In this document: piece after piece, positions 18,808 to 28,241 of the stretch
Numbering within the stretch: the stretch's first letter is position 1
How the letters are laid out: each line of letters opens with the position of its first letter
Assembly: GCF_016526145.1 (NCBI RefSeq)
Contig: NZ_JADDUE010000005.1
Coordinates: 310,001-374,000, forward strand
Origin: Saccharopolyspora galaxeae
GTDB lineage: Bacteria; Actinomycetota; Actinomycetes; Mycobacteriales; Pseudonocardiaceae
Reading direction: 5' to 3'
DNA: 64,000 nucleotides
Notes under the pieces: generated by a model
Seen by the model: only the letters and a program-made list of their open reading frames with translations
What the model was told of the DNA's origin: nothing
Databases searched by the model: none
Position numbers and translations under genes: made by a program

Positions 18808-20025
18808 TCAGGAAGTCTCGCGCTGGGTTCCGACGCGGAGTTCGCGGAACGGCACGTCCTTGTCCACCTGCGGTTCCTTCGGCAACCCGAGCAGCCGGTC
18901 ACCGATGATGTTGCGCTGCACCTGGTTGGTGCCGCCCGCGATGCTGGAGGCGGGCACCGAGTTGATCGCGGTGCTCAGCTCCTCGGCCGCCGCGTCCTCC
19001 GGATCCCAGGCCACTGCGTCGGTTCCGGCGATCTCCCCGGCCGCGTGCAGCGCATCCCACAGCAGGGTCGCGCCAGCGAGCTTGGCCACCGAGCCGCGCG
19101 CACCCGGCGGTGCGCCTGCCGCCGCCTCCTGGCTCAGCCGCGTGTTGAACAGCGCCAGCGCCCGTTCCTTCGCGTGCAGCGCGGCGAGCCCGGCGCGGAC
19201 CGACGGGTCCGCGGAAATCCCCTTCGCCCGGGCGATTCCGGCGAGGTTCGCCGAGCCGAGCGGTTCGTCCCGGCGGCGGACCGAGCCGCCCAGCGACACC
19301 CGCTCGTGCCCGAGCATCGTCACCGCAGCGGCCCAGCCCTGGCCCACCTCTCCCAGCACCGCATCGGCGGGCAACCGGACCTCGTCGAAGTAGACCTCGT
19401 TGAACGGGGCACCGCCGGTCATGTCCCGCAACGGCCGCACCGCAACACCGGCGGCGTGCATGTCGATGACGAACATGGTCAGCCCGGCGTGCTTCGGCAC
19501 GTCCGGATCGGTCCTCGCCAGCACCGCGCCGAAATCCGCGTGCTGCGCCCCGGAAGTCCACACCTTCTGCCCGCTGATGACCCATTCGCCGCCGTCGCGC
19601 ACCGCTCTGGTCTGCAGGCTCGCCACGTCCGACCCGGCGCCGGGTTCGGAGAACAGCTGGCACCAGATCTCCTCGCCGCGCAGCAACGGGCGGACGTAGC
19701 GGTTCTTCTGCACCTCGGTGCCCAGGTCCAGCAGCGTCGGCCCGCACATGCCCATGCCGATCACGAACGGCCCGGTGGGCAGCTCGTACCCGGCAGTCTG
19801 CTCGCGGAAAGCCCGCTCCTGCGCGGCCGTTCCGCCCTGCCCGCCGTACTCCGCGGGCCAGGTGATGCCCGCCAAGCCCGCGTCGTGCAGCGCGGCCTGG
19901 AACCGCTTGGCCACCGGGATCAGCTCGTCCGGAGCGAGTTCGGGCCATCCCGCGGGAACTTCGCCTCGCAGGAAGTCCTCGGCACGCCGCCGGATTTCCG
20001 CATCGTCCGATTCGGACACCGCCAT
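18808..20025 (-). CDS. Acyl-CoA dehydrogenase (large partner)
   Basis: A 405-residue acyl-CoA dehydrogenase with GITWPAEYGGQGGT in the N-domain, QLFSEPGAGSDVASLQT and WVISGQKVWTSGAQHADFG in the FAD/substrate barrel, and IAGGTNQVQRNIIGDRLLGLP at the C-terminus. The pattern is that of the FAD-binding subunit of paired FadE proteins active on bulky or branched acyl-CoAs (for example steroid side chains) in actinobacteria; the actual substrate here is inference only. ATG 20025 starts MAVSESDD after a GAGAGGTGG. It lies 32 bp downstream of the thiolase. Confidence 0.9.
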   Translation of the reverse strand: MAVSESDDAEIRRRAEDFLRGEVPAGWPELAPDELIPVAKRFQAALHDAGLAGITWPAEYGGQGGTAAQERAFREQTAGYELPTGPFVIGMGMCGPTLLDLGTEVQKNRYVRPLLRGEEIWCQLFSEPGAGSDVASLQTRAVRDGGEWVISGQKVWTSGAQHADFGAVLARTDPDVPKHAGLTMFVIDMHAAGVAVRPLRDMTGGAPFNEVYFDEVRLPADAVLGEVGQGWAAAVTMLGHERVSLGGSVRRRDEPLGSANLAGIARAKGISADPSVRAGLAALHAKERALALFNTRLSQEAAAGAPPGARGSVAKLAGATLLWDALHAAGEIAGTDAVAWDPEDAAAEELSTAINSVPASSIAGGTNQVQRNIIGDRLLGLPKEPQVDKDVPFRELRVGTQRETS

Positions 20026-20057
20026 CTGCGCCACCTCTCCGAACTCCGTTCGACGCC

Positions 20058-21203
20058 CTACAACCGCTCCAGGATGGTCGCGTTGGCTTGTCCGCCGCCT
20101 TCGCACATGGTCTGCAACCCGTATTCGACTCCGGCGTCCCGCATGTGGTGCACCAGCGTGGTCATGATCCGCGCCCCGCTGGCACCGAGCGGGTGGCCGA
20201 GCGCGATCGCTCCGCCCAGCGGGTTGAGCGTCTTCCAGTCGGCGCCGATCTCGGCCTGCCACGCCAGCGGAACGGGCGCGAACGCCTCGTTGACCTCGTA
20301 GACCCCGATCCGGTCGACCGGCAATCCGCTGCGCCGCAAGGCTTTCTTCGTCGCCGGGATCGGCGCGGTGAGCATGATGACCGGATCGTCGCCCGCCAGC
20401 GTCGCGGTGTGCACCCGCGCCAGCGGCCGCAAACCGAGTTCGGCGGCCTTCTCGCTGGTGGTCATCAGCAGCGCGGCGGAACCGTCGCTGATCTGCGAGC
20501 TGTTGCCCGCGGTGATCACACCGTGCTCGTCGAACGCGTTCTTCAGCCCGGCGAGCTTGTCCACAGTGCCACCGCGGCGCACGCCCTCGTCCGCACCGAC
20601 GACGGTGCCGTCCGGCAGCGTGATCGGCACGAGCTGCTCGTCGAACGCGCCGGAATCCTGCGCTGCGGCGGCCTTTTCGTGCGAGGCGATGCTGAACTCG
20701 TCGACCTGGGTGCGGCTCAGGCCCCACCGCCGCGCGATCATCTCGGCACCGACGCCCTGGTTCGGGCGCACCCCGTCGAGCCGCGCGGTGAGCTGTTCGC
20801 CCAACGGGTCCGCGCCCTGGGTGGTGCTGCCCATCGGCACCCGGCTCATCGATTCGACACCGCCCGCCACGACCACGTCGTAGTGCCCCGCGACGAGCCC
20901 GGCCGCGGCGAAGTGCACCGACTGCTGCGAAGAACCGCACTGGCGGTCCACCGTCACGCCGGTCACCGAGTTCGGCCAACCGGCCGCGAGCACCGCGTTG
21001 CGGCCGATGTCCAAGGTCTGCTCACCGGCCTGGCCGACGCAGCCCCACACCACGTCCTCGATCTCGGCCGGGTCGACCCCGCTGCGCTCGGCCACGGCGC
21101 CGAGCACCCGCGCCGAGAGGTCCACCGGGTGCACGCCCGAAAGCGCCCCGTTGCGCTTGCCCACCGGGGTTCGCACTGCTTCCACGATCACCGCGTCTCG
21201 CAC
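20058..21203 (-). CDS. Acetyl-CoA acyltransferase (thiolase)
   Basis: A 381-residue degradative thiolase. It has the nucleophilic Cys in [13 protein letters not shown] (about residue 90), NEAFAP with the catalytic His region, [17 protein letters not shown], and the second active-site Cys near the C-terminus in [13 protein letters not shown]. It cleaves 3-ketoacyl-CoA to acetyl- or propionyl-CoA and the shortened acyl-CoA, the last step of the beta-oxidation round encoded here. The GTG at 21203 lies inside the end of the upstream ligase gene (16-bp overlap), showing tight coupling. It resembles FadA5/FadA6-type actinobacterial thiolases. Confidence 0.92.
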   Translation of the reverse strand: MRDAVIVEAVRTPVGKRNGALSGVHPVDLSARVLGAVAERSGVDPAEIEDVVWGCVGQAGEQTLDIGRNAVLAAGWPNSVTGVTVDRQCGSSQQSVHFAAAGLVAGHYDVVVAGGVESMSRVPMGSTTQGADPLGEQLTARLDGVRPNQGVGAEMIARRWGLSRTQVDEFSIASHEKAAAAQDSGAFDEQLVPITLPDGTVVGADEGVRRGGTVDKLAGLKNAFDEHGVITAGNSSQISDGSAALLMTTSEKAAELGLRPLARVHTATLAGDDPVIMLTAPIPATKKALRRSGLPVDRIGVYEVNEAFAPVPLAWQAEIGADWKTLNPLGGAIALGHPLGASGARIMTTLVHHMRDAGVEYGLQTMCEGGGQANATILERL

Positions 21204-22774
21204 GGTTCCTCCTCGGTTCGAAATGCGGCGCTGGAGACGGTTTCGGCCGCATAGCGGGATTTCAGGGTGCCTTTGACGAGCTTGCCGGTCGGTGTCCGCG
21301 GCAGCGCGTCCAGGAAGTCCACGCTGCGCGGGACCTTGTAGTTCGCGATGCGCGAGCGCACGTGCTCCAGCAGTTCCCGCTCCAGTTCCGGGCCGGGTTC
21401 GGCGTCTGCGGCGGGCTGCACGACCGCCTTCACCGACTCGCCCATCTCCGGGTCCGGCACGCCGATCACCGCCACGTCGGCGATCTTCGGGTGCAGCGCC
21501 AGCAGGTCCTCGATCTCCTGCGGGTAGATGTTCACCCCACCGGAGATGATCATGAAGGCTTTCCGGTCGGTGAGGAACAGGTAACCGTCCTCGTCCACGT
21601 AGCCCACATCGCCGACCGTCGCCCAGTTCTGGTGTCGCGGATGCCGCGCCGCGCGGGTCTTGGCCGGGTCGCCGAGGTACTGGAACGGCTGCTCGTCGCG
21701 TTCGAAGTAGACGGTGCCGACCTCGCCCGCGGGCAGCTCGGCTCCCTCGTCGTCGCAGATCCGCACGGTGCCGAGCCCGCCGACGCCGACCGAACCGGGT
21801 TTCTGCAGCCAGTTGTGCGAGTCGATGAAGGTCATGCCGATGCCCTCGGTCGAGGAGTAGTACTCGTAGAGCACCGGCCCCCACCACTCGATCATCTTCT
21901 GCTTGACCTCCACCGGGCACGGCGCCGCCGCGTGGATCGCGACCCGCTGGCTGGAGAGGTCGTGGCGCGCCCGCACCTCGGGCGGCAGTTTGAGCATCCG
22001 GACGAACATCGTCGGAACCCATTGGCTGTGCGTGACGCCGTAGCGCTCGATCGCGCGCAGCGCCTGCTCCGGTTCGAAGCGCTCCATCATCACCACGGTT
22101 CCGCCGAGCGCCTGCGTGGAGACGGAGTACCGCAGCGGCGCGGCGTGGTAGATCGGCGCGGGCGAGAGATACGTGGTGTCCGGGCCGAATCCGTAGAGCG
22201 CGGCCATCGCGTCGGCGAGGATGTCGCCCGGCTCGTGCACCTGGCGGTCCGGCAGGTCCGGCCGGATTCCCTTGGGGCGCCCGGTCGTTCCGGACGAGTA
22301 GAGCATGTCCGCGCCGCGCGGCTGGTCCTGCGGCGGCTCCGGCGAAGCGCCGGCCAGCGCGGTGTCGTAATCGCCGTAGCCGGCGACCTCGCCACCGAAG
22401 GCGAGCCGCAGCTCGGCCCCGGGAACCTGCTCGGCGACCTCGGTCGCGATCTCGGCCAGCGCCGCCGACACGATCAGCGCGGACGCGCCGGAATCGTTGA
22501 CGATGTAGGAGATCTCGTCCGCGGTCAGGTGGTTGTTCACCGCCGTGATGTAGAGACCCGAACGCACCGCGGCCCAGTAGACCTCGAACGCGGGCAGCGC
22601 GTTGTCGGTCAGCAGCGCCACCACGTCACCGCGCTGCAGCCCGGATTCCCGCAGCACGTGCGCCAGCCGGATCGAGCGCTCCTCCAGCTCGCCGTAGCTC
22701 AGCCGAGCACCCGAACCGGCCATGATCACCGCAGGTCGCTGCGGATCGGTCGCGGCATGGGCACCTGGAAACAT
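21188..22774 (-). CDS. Acyl-CoA synthetase (AMP-forming)
   Basis: A 528-residue ANL-superfamily ligase with [13 protein letters not shown] (about residues 160-172), [33 protein letters not shown] and the C-terminal [11 protein letters not shown] catalytic Lys. The sequence between the P-loop and the His motif is like bile-acid, steroid or long-chain FadD13/FadD17-type ligases, but I cannot assign the acid. ATG 22774 follows a strong GAGGAGGAG. It is the first gene of the minus-strand catabolic operon and diverges from a TetR regulator with an imperfect palindrome in the shared promoter. Confidence 0.9.
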   Translation of the reverse strand: MFPGAHAATDPQRPAVIMAGSGARLSYGELEERSIRLAHVLRESGLQRGDVVALLTDNALPAFEVYWAAVRSGLYITAVNNHLTADEISYIVNDSGASALIVSAALAEIATEVAEQVPGAELRLAFGGEVAGYGDYDTALAGASPEPPQDQPRGADMLYSSGTTGRPKGIRPDLPDRQVHEPGDILADAMAALYGFGPDTTYLSPAPIYHAAPLRYSVSTQALGGTVVMMERFEPEQALRAIERYGVTHSQWVPTMFVRMLKLPPEVRARHDLSSQRVAIHAAAPCPVEVKQKMIEWWGPVLYEYYSSTEGIGMTFIDSHNWLQKPGSVGVGGLGTVRICDDEGAELPAGEVGTVYFERDEQPFQYLGDPAKTRAARHPRHQNWATVGDVGYVDEDGYLFLTDRKAFMIISGGVNIYPQEIEDLLALHPKIADVAVIGVPDPEMGESVKAVVQPAADAEPGPELERELLEHVRSRIANYKVPRSVDFLDALPRTPTGKLVKGTLKSRYAAETVSSAAFRTEEEPCETR

Positions 22775-22839
22775 GCGGCTCCTCCTCGAACCCGGCGAAA
22801 ATCCACCCGCAGGCGCTTCGAGAGTCGCACCGCCGCACA

Positions 22840-22863
22840 CGAGCGGTCAATGCCGACTGTTCG
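22840..22863. promoter_or_regulatory. Candidate TetR operator in divergent promoter
   Basis: CGAGCGGTC and GACTGTTCG flank a 6-bp spacer; 7 of 9 paired positions are complementary. On the minus strand the element contains TTGACC, a good -35 hexamer for the ligase operon, so binding here would block that promoter. It also lies just upstream of the -10 of the TetR gene, which would allow autoregulation. Confidence 0.4.
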
Positions 22864-22890
22864 CGGACGCGGAACCGGCCGGCGGCCGGG

Positions 22891-22905
22891 TAGGGTGTGC
22901 GAGTG
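22891..22905 (+). promoter_or_regulatory. Probable leaderless promoter of the TetR gene
   Basis: TAGGGT (22891-22896) fits the actinobacterial -10 pattern TANNNT and is followed 6 nt later by GTG 22903. This spacing puts the transcription start at the start codon. No good -35 is visible, and no Shine-Dalgarno precedes either GTG. Confidence 0.4.
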
Positions 22906-23589
22906 GTCCAGTCCGAGACGACGCGCACCGATGGCGCGGGAGAATCCGCGGCGAAGGCCGACGGCGCGGCACCGCGCACCCGCCGGGAACGCAGCGCCGA
23001 CAGCCGCGCGCTGATCCTCGACGCCGCCGTGGACTGCCTGATCGAGCACGGCTACGCCGGGGCTTCCACGCTGGTGATCCAAGCCAAGGCGGGGGTCTCG
23101 CGCGGGCGGCTGCTGCACCACTTCCCGTCCCGGGACGGGCTGCTGGTCGCGGCCGCGCAGCACCTGGCCAACACCCGGCTCGCGCAGACGCGGGAACGCG
23201 CCGAGAGCAAGCTCGCCGCCGAGCCGGAAGGGCCCGCGCGGGTAGAGCGCTGCATCGAACTGCTCTGGGAAACCTTCCAGGAACCGCACTTCTGGGCCGC
23301 GATCGAGCTGTGGACGGCCGCGCGCACCAACTCCGCGCTGGCCGCGGCGCTGCGCCCGGAGGAACGCGGGCTGCGCGCGGCGATCCGCGAAGTCACCGAC
23401 GGCATCTGGGGTCCGGTGGTGTGCGCGCACCCGAATTACGAGCAGCTGCGGGGATTGCTGTTCACCAGCATGCGAGGCGCGGCGATGCCCTACGCCTTCG
23501 AGGACCGGCCGCCCGCCACGGATCCGCACCTGGCGCTGTGGAAGTCCATCGCGCACCGGCTGCTGGCCGACCCGGACCTTTCAGACTGA
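22903..23589 (+). CDS. TetR/AcrR-family regulator
   Basis: A 228-residue TetR-type repressor. The N-terminal HTH covers about residues 30-75 (ILDAAVDCLIEHGYAGAST, AKAGVSRGRLLHHFPSRDGLL). The C-terminal ligand domain is helical and Trp-containing (LWETFQEPHFWAAIELWTAAR). It is divergent from the acyl-CoA ligase operon and close to the SDR gene, so it most likely represses this beta-oxidation block and is released by an acyl-CoA. Start chosen at GTG 22903 because of the leaderless -10 spacing; GTG 22897 is the alternative (two residues longer). Confidence 0.88.
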   Translation: MVQSETTRTDGAGESAAKADGAAPRTRRERSADSRALILDAAVDCLIEHGYAGASTLVIQAKAGVSRGRLLHHFPSRDGLLVAAAQHLANTRLAQTRERAESKLAAEPEGPARVERCIELLWETFQEPHFWAAIELWTAARTNSALAAALRPEERGLRAAIREVTDGIWGPVVCAHPNYEQLRGLLFTSMRGAAMPYAFEDRPPATDPHLALWKSIAHRLLADPDLSD

Positions 23590-23607
23590 TCCGCGTGGCG
23601 GAATGAG

Positions 23608-23642
23608 CCGTCCACCGCGGGAGATTTCCCCGCGGTGGACGG
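23608..23642. terminator. Bidirectional terminator hairpin
   Basis: Perfect 14-bp inverted repeat, CCGTCCACCGCGGG and CCCGCGGTGGACGG, with a 7-nt loop, placed between the convergent TetR (+) and SDR (-) genes. It has no U-tract, as is common in high-G+C actinobacteria. Confidence 0.8.
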
Positions 23643-23651
23643 AGAACGACC

Positions 23652-24416
23652 TCAGCGCGGTGCCATCCGGATGGCACCGTCGAGGCGGATCACCTCGCCG
23701 TTGAGCATCGGGTTGGCCACGATGTGCGCGGCTAGCGTGCCGAACTCGTCCGGTTCGCCCAGCCGCGAAGGGTGCGGCACCTGCTCCCCCAGGGACTTCT
23801 TGACCTCTTCGGACGCCCCGGCCAACAGCGGGGTGTTGAACAGCCCCGGCGCGATGGTGACCACTCGGATCTGGTGCTCGGCGAGGTCGCGGGCGATCGG
23901 CAGCGTCATGCCCACGACGCCGCCCTTGGACGCGGAGTAGGCGGCCTGGCCGACCTGCCCGTCGTAGGCCGCTGCCGACGCGGTGTTGACGATGACGCCG
24001 CGTTCCTCCCCGACCGGCTCGTGCGCGAGCATCCGCTCGGCGCCCAGCCGCAGCACGTTGAACGTGCCGACCAGGTTGATGTTGATGATCTTGTGGAACT
24101 CGGCCAGCGGGAACGCGCCGCGCTTGCGGCTGACCACCCGCAGCGCGTTGCCGGTGCCCGCGCAGTTGATCACGGCGCGGATCGGGCCGAGCGAGTCGGC
24201 CACGTCCAGCGCGGCGGCGACCTGGTCCTCGTCGGTGACGTCGGCGGCGACGAACCGGGCCGTGGCACCGAGTTCGCCCGCGACCTGCTCGCCGTCGGAG
24301 CTCGGCAGGTCCAGCAGCACGACGTGACCGCCCGCTTCGGTCAGCCGCCGGGCGGTGGCCAGGCCGAGCCCGGACGCACCTCCGGTGATCACAGCGACGC
24401 CGCCTGCGATGTCCAT
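23652..24416 (-). CDS. SDR 3-hydroxyacyl-CoA dehydrogenase (type II, HSD10-like)
   Basis: A 254-residue classical short-chain dehydrogenase. Cofactor motif [10 protein letters not shown] (residues 11-20), DLPSS after strand 2 (acidic residue favouring NAD), NCAGTG, catalytic Ser in [23 protein letters not shown] with Tyr and Lys of YSASK. The sequence around [22 protein letters not shown] is typical of 3-hydroxyacyl-CoA dehydrogenase type II. It supplies the third beta-oxidation step missing from the divergent operon (no FadB-type dehydrogenase is there). Convergent with the TetR gene, so it has its own promoter. Confidence 0.9.
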   Translation of the reverse strand: MDIAGGVAVITGGASGLGLATARRLTEAGGHVVLLDLPSSDGEQVAGELGATARFVAADVTDEDQVAAALDVADSLGPIRAVINCAGTGNALRVVSRKRGAFPLAEFHKIININLVGTFNVLRLGAERMLAHEPVGEERGVIVNTASAAAYDGQVGQAAYSASKGGVVGMTLPIARDLAEHQIRVVTIAPGLFNTPLLAGASEEVKKSLGEQVPHPSRLGEPDEFGTLAAHIVANPMLNGEVIRLDGAIRMAPR

Positions 24417-24800
24417 GCGTTCCTCCGCTCCCGGGACGCCTTCGTCCCGCGCAGTCAGTGATGACCGGTTTCTACGGCACCGCCGAACGCACCCGCAAGA
24501 CCAGTCTCACCGCCGTGCCGACGCGCGCGGCCGTCACCCGATCCCGCCGGACCGGCGGCGGAGCGAACGGACTGTCGGACCAATCTAGTGCGACGAAAGT
24601 TCCGTTCACTCGGAAAAACTCGCGTCGGAGGAGTGGCATGCGGGCGTGACGGCCGGTGGAGCCGGAGCGAGTGAGCGGACCGCCGGACCGGCCGGGTTCG
24701 CGAGCGCGTCGTTCCCTCCGTTTCGGGAAGCGGGCGCCACGCGGACGCCCGGTTCCTCGTTGTTCATGCGTCCCCGCCACTTCGACGCCGAGGATCGCCG
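24417..24800. other. Divergent intergenic region SDR / FadD
   Basis: 384 bp without a convincing gene. It holds copy B of the 51-bp palindrome at 24561-24611 and must carry the promoters of the SDR (-) and FadD (+) genes, but no strong -10/-35 pair was recognised. Short open frames here lack ribosome-binding sites and recognisable composition. Confidence 0.5.
24561..24611. repeat. 51-bp palindromic intergenic element, copy B
   Basis: Starts GAGCGAACGGACTG, core GACCAATCTAGTGCGAC, ends TCCGTTCACTC. Same length as the other copies but with the most arm mismatches among the full-length members. It lies between divergent genes, which argues against the family being only transcription terminators. 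Confidence 0.75.
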
Positions 24801-26396
24801 ATGCACACACCGGAACCGGCCCTCACCGGCCGCGGCATGACCAGCAGCGACCAGATCGCCCGGCACGCGCGCAAGATCCCCGAGGCGGTCGCGCTGCGCT
24901 CCGGCGAACGCGGACTCACCTACCGGCAGCTGGACGAGCGGTTGAGCAGGCTGGCCGATGCGCTCATCGAGCGCGGCGCGCGCCCCGGCGACCGGGTGGC
25001 CGTGCTCGGGCTCAACGACATCGAAGTAGTCGAGTCCTACCTCGCCTGCGGGCGGCTCGGCGCGATCTGCGTGCCGATCAACTTCCGGCTGGTCGCCGAC
25101 GAGATCGCCTACGCGCTCTCGGACAGCGGCTCCGTGGCCGCGATCGTGGACGCCGCGCTGGCCCCGGCCATGGGCAAAGCCCGGGAGAAGGTTCCTGAAG
25201 TCGCCACCTGCCTGGTCATCGGCGACGACGTCACCGAAGCCGGGCCGGGCGCGCAGCGCTACGAGCAAGCCCTGGCGGAGGCGGCCGCGACGGCGCCGGA
25301 CATCTCGGTCGACGAGCACTCCCCCGCGTTCATCATGTACACCTCCGGCACCACCGGGCGGCCGAAGGGCGCGGTGCTGAGCCACTACAACCTGATGTTG
25401 CACGCCTTCAGCATGATGGCCCACCTCGGCACCCCGGCGGGCGAGCGCGTGGGCATGTCCGGGGCGCCGCTGTTCCACATCGCCGGGGTCTCCACGATCC
25501 TGCCGAACATCCTGCTGGGCGGGAAAACGGTGCTCAGCCGCTCCGGACGGTTCGACCCCGCGGAGATCGTGGACACCTTGGAGCGGGAACGGGTCTCGGA
25601 CTGCTTCTTCGTGCCCGCGCAGTGGCAGGCGATCTGCGCGGTGCCGGGCATCGCCGAACGCGATCTGTCCGCGCTGCACCGGATCTCCTGGGGCGCCGCG
25701 CCCGCGGCGACCTCGCTGCTGCGCACGATGATCGAGACGTTCCCGCAGGCAGAGGTGACGACCTCGTTCGGGCAGACCGAGTGCAGCCCGGTCACCACGT
25801 TGCTGCGCGGCGAGGACGCGCTGCGCAAGATCGGTTCGGTGGGCACCCCGATGCTCAACGTCGAAGTGCGCGTGGTCGACGACGACATGAACGACGTGCC
25901 GCGCGGCGAAGTCGGCGAGATCGTCTACCGCGGCCCGACGGTGATGCGGGAGTACTGGAACAAACCGGCCGAGACCGCCGAGGTGTTCCGCGGCGGCTGG
26001 TTCCACTCCGGCGATCTGGTGCGCGAGGACGAGGACGGCTACTACTACGTGGTCGACCGGAAGAAGGACATGATCATCTCGGGCGGGGAGAACATCTACT
26101 GCGCCGAAGTGGAGGACGCGCTGTCGGGCCACCCGAAGGTCGCCGACGTGGCGCTGATCGGCGTGGCCGACGAGCGGTGGGGCGAAACCCCGCTGGCGGT
26201 GCTCGTCCCGAGCGATCCGGCGGATCCGCCGACCGCGGCGGATGTCGAGTCGTACTGCCGCGAGCACCTCGCGGGGTACAAGCGGCCGCGGCACGTCTCG
26301 GTCGTGCCGGAACTGCCGCGCAACCCCAGCGGCAAGGTGCTCAAGACGCAGCTGCGCTCGGACCGGGAGGGCGGGAAGCTGCCGGACTCGGACTGA
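24801..26396 (+). CDS. Fatty-acid-CoA ligase, FadD family
   Basis: A 531-residue AMP-forming acyl-CoA synthetase. Motifs: [20 protein letters not shown] (about residues 177-196), TSFGQTECSP, GDLVREDEDGYYYVVDRKKDMIISGGENIYCAEVE and the C-terminal NPSGKVLKTQL with the catalytic Lys. The start is ATG 24801 or ATG 24837; the latter would begin exactly at the conserved part (MTSSDQIARHARK). Single-gene unit converging on the thioesterase gene. Acid substrate unknown; the family includes long-chain, aromatic and polyketide-like substrates. Confidence 0.9.
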   Translation: MHTPEPALTGRGMTSSDQIARHARKIPEAVALRSGERGLTYRQLDERLSRLADALIERGARPGDRVAVLGLNDIEVVESYLACGRLGAICVPINFRLVADEIAYALSDSGSVAAIVDAALAPAMGKAREKVPEVATCLVIGDDVTEAGPGAQRYEQALAEAAATAPDISVDEHSPAFIMYTSGTTGRPKGAVLSHYNLMLHAFSMMAHLGTPAGERVGMSGAPLFHIAGVSTILPNILLGGKTVLSRSGRFDPAEIVDTLERERVSDCFFVPAQWQAICAVPGIAERDLSALHRISWGAAPAATSLLRTMIETFPQAEVTTSFGQTECSPVTTLLRGEDALRKIGSVGTPMLNVEVRVVDDDMNDVPRGEVGEIVYRGPTVMREYWNKPAETAEVFRGGWFHSGDLVREDEDGYYYVVDRKKDMIISGGENIYCAEVEDALSGHPKVADVALIGVADERWGETPLAVLVPSDPADPPTAADVESYCREHLAGYKRPRHVSVVPELPRNPSGKVLKTQLRSDREGGKLPDSD

Positions 26397-26416
26397 ATTC
26401 CGCGCGGTGCAAGCGA

Positions 26417-26451
26417 ATTCGCCGCCCCGTGCGAGGCGCGGGGCGGCGAAT
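26417..26451. terminator. Bidirectional terminator hairpin
   Basis: Perfect 13-bp arms ATTCGCCGCCCCG and CGGGGCGGCGAAT around a 9-nt loop, between the convergent FadD (+) and thioesterase (-) genes. Confidence 0.8.
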
Positions 26452-26519
26452 CGTCGCGGTGCAGGGCGAGGGATCGCCCCTGGAACATCGGCGGCTGTCC
26501 CGCCGGACGGCTCCCCGGC

Positions 26520-27377
26520 CTAATCCGGCGGCGGGTTGTCGCCGAAGATGCGGCGAGCTTGCTCGGCGGTCGGCGTCACGAACACGCCGAACGCCTCCAC
26601 CAGCACGGTGTCCGGGTCGTCCTCGGTGGTGATGGTGGCCGCCGGACTCGTGCGCCGTCCGCTGACCGCGTCGTCGTCGACCCATGCCCGCAGCACCAGC
26701 GGTGTCTGCAACGGCACCGGTTTCCGGTAGCGCAGTTGCAGCTTCACCGTCATGCCGGGCCGTCCCGCGGCGGCGTTGGCGTGCCCGAGGATCTGGTCGA
26801 TCAGCATCGCGCTGACCCCGCCGTGGGTGTAGCTGTGCGGTCCCTCGTAGGCCAGCCCGAGCGTGCAGGTGCCGATCGCGACGCCGTCTTCGACCCGCAC
26901 CCGCATCGGCGGGGCGATCGGGTTGCCCGTCCCGACCGTCGGGTTGTACATCCGCCGCCCCGGCTTGGCCTGATCCACCGTCGGCGCGACGTGCCGGGTG
27001 CGGGTGGCCGCGGTCAGCGGTGCCACCAGCTCCCGAGCTTGATCGGCGACCTTGCGCATGGTGGCCGGGTCGGTCTCGGTGCTGACGCCGGCCTCGACGA
27101 GTTCGCGCAGCGCGGCGCCGAGTTCGCGGGCCGCGTCGGCGCGCTCCCGGTCGTGGTCCGGGACGGTGCCCTCCGGCTCCACCTCGGCGTCGGACTGGCG
27201 GTAGCGGGCGCCGCCGAGCATCGGCTCCTCGGCGCCCGGGTTCTGCGTGGCGTCGTTCTGCGCTGCGTTCCGGTCCGCTGCGTCACCCTGAACTGCGTCG
27301 GCCCGGACCGGGTCGCCCTGAACCGGATCGCCCTGAACCGGATCGCTCTGCGCCGCCTCGCCGTGCACCGGGCTCAC
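26520..27377 (-). CDS. PaaI-type hotdog thioesterase with repetitive N-terminus
   Basis: A 285-residue protein whose C-terminal half (about residues 130-260) is a hotdog-fold acyl-CoA thioesterase (YEGPHSYTHGGVSAMLIDQILGHAN, VKLQLRYRKPVPLQTPL). The His/Gly-rich THGGVSAML is the usual active-site helix of PaaI/4HBT proteins. It would hydrolyse acyl- or aryl-CoA. The first about 45 residues are a low-complexity run with a five-residue period (QGDPV and variants), so the mature start may really be the internal ATG before LGGARYRQSD. The GTG start overlaps the hydratase stop by 4 nt, implying co-translation with it. Confidence 0.8.
   Translation of the reverse strand: MSPVHGEAAQSDPVQGDPVQGDPVRADAVQGDAADRNAAQNDATQNPGAEEPMLGGARYRQSDAEVEPEGTVPDHDRERADAARELGAALRELVEAGVSTETDPATMRKVADQARELVAPLTAATRTRHVAPTVDQAKPGRRMYNPTVGTGNPIAPPMRVRVEDGVAIGTCTLGLAYEGPHSYTHGGVSAMLIDQILGHANAAAGRPGMTVKLQLRYRKPVPLQTPLVLRAWVDDDAVSGRRTSPAATITTEDDPDTVLVEAFGVFVTPTAEQARRIFGDNPPPD
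27251..27358. repeat. 15-bp coding tandem repeat
   Basis: Several copies of a 15-bp unit (best copies contain GATCGCCCTGAACCG) encode QGDPV-like pentapeptides at the start of the thioesterase gene. Three units are near identical and others are decayed. Unit length is a multiple of 3, so copy-number change would not shift the frame. Confidence 0.65.
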
Positions 27378-28138
27378 TCGCCGCGCCAGACCGGGGCGCG
27401 CTTCTCGGCGAACGCGCGGGCGCCTTCCTGGGCGTCGGCGGAGTTGAACACCGGGCCCACGATCTCCGCCTGCTCGCGGAAGGCATCGGCATCGGTCCAG
27501 CGCAGCGCGCCGGACACGATCTCCTTGGTGGCCCGCACCGCCAGCGGCCCGTTGGCCGCCACGCGCCCGGCGAGTTCCTTGGCCGCTTCCAGCGCACCAC
27601 CGGGCTCGGTGAGGCTGTTGATCAGCCCGTGCGCGTGCGCCTTCTCCGCGGTGAGCGGGTCGCCGGTCAGCGCCACCTCCATCGCCAGCTGGTACGGCAG
27701 CGCCTTCGGCAGCCGCAGCAGCCCGCCCGCGGCCGCCACCAGCCCGCGCTTGACCTCGGGCAGCCCGAACTTCGCCTCCCGCGAGGCCACGATCAAATCG
27801 GCCGACAGCGCCAGCTCGCAGCCGCCCGCCAGCGCCCAGCCCTCGACCGCGGCGATCAGCGGCTTCTGCGGCGGGCGCTCGGTGACGCCGCCGAAGCCGC
27901 GCCCCGGGATGGAGGGCCGCTCGCCGCGGGCGAAGCCCTTCAGGTCCATGCCCGCGCAGAACGTGCCGCCCGCGCCGGTGAGGATCGCGATGGTGAGGTC
28001 CTTGCGGGCCTCGAATTCGTCGACGGCCGCGGCGAGCCCCTCGGCGACGCTCTTGTCGACCGCGTTCTTCGCCTCCGGCCGGTCGATGGTGATCACGGCG
28101 ATGCCGTCGCCGAAATCGGTGCGGACGCTCTCAGTCAC
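27374..28138 (-). CDS. Enoyl-CoA hydratase
   Basis: A 254-residue crotonase with both canonical catalytic glutamates (GWALAGGCELALSAD and FGLPEVKRG) and the oxyanion loop FCAGMDLKG, so genuine hydratase activity is expected. GTG 28138 (MTESVRTDFG) has a strong GGAGGG upstream. It is followed by the overlapping thioesterase gene and preceded by an MBL hydrolase gene with its own terminator, so hydratase and thioesterase form a two-gene unit. Confidence 0.9.
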   Translation of the reverse strand: MTESVRTDFGDGIAVITIDRPEAKNAVDKSVAEGLAAAVDEFEARKDLTIAILTGAGGTFCAGMDLKGFARGERPSIPGRGFGGVTERPPQKPLIAAVEGWALAGGCELALSADLIVASREAKFGLPEVKRGLVAAAGGLLRLPKALPYQLAMEVALTGDPLTAEKAHAHGLINSLTEPGGALEAAKELAGRVAANGPLAVRATKEIVSGALRWTDADAFREQAEIVGPVFNSADAQEGARAFAEKRAPVWRGE

Positions 28139-28217
28139 GCGCGTGTCCCTCCGTTGCCGCCGCGTCGTCGGCGCGGCACCTGATGCACCACCCCGCTGCG
28201 AGTGGTACCCGTTCGCG

Positions 28218-28241
28218 AAAAAACGGTCAAGTTCGACCGTT
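28218..28241 (-). terminator. Intrinsic terminator with T-run after MBL gene
   Basis: On the minus strand AACGGTC, GAACTT loop, GACCGTT is followed at once by a run of T residues (A-run at 28218-28223 on the plus strand). The hairpin begins at the last codons of the MBL gene, whose stop is at 28227-28229. A classic Rho-independent arrangement, less common in such high-G+C DNA. Confidence 0.75.
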
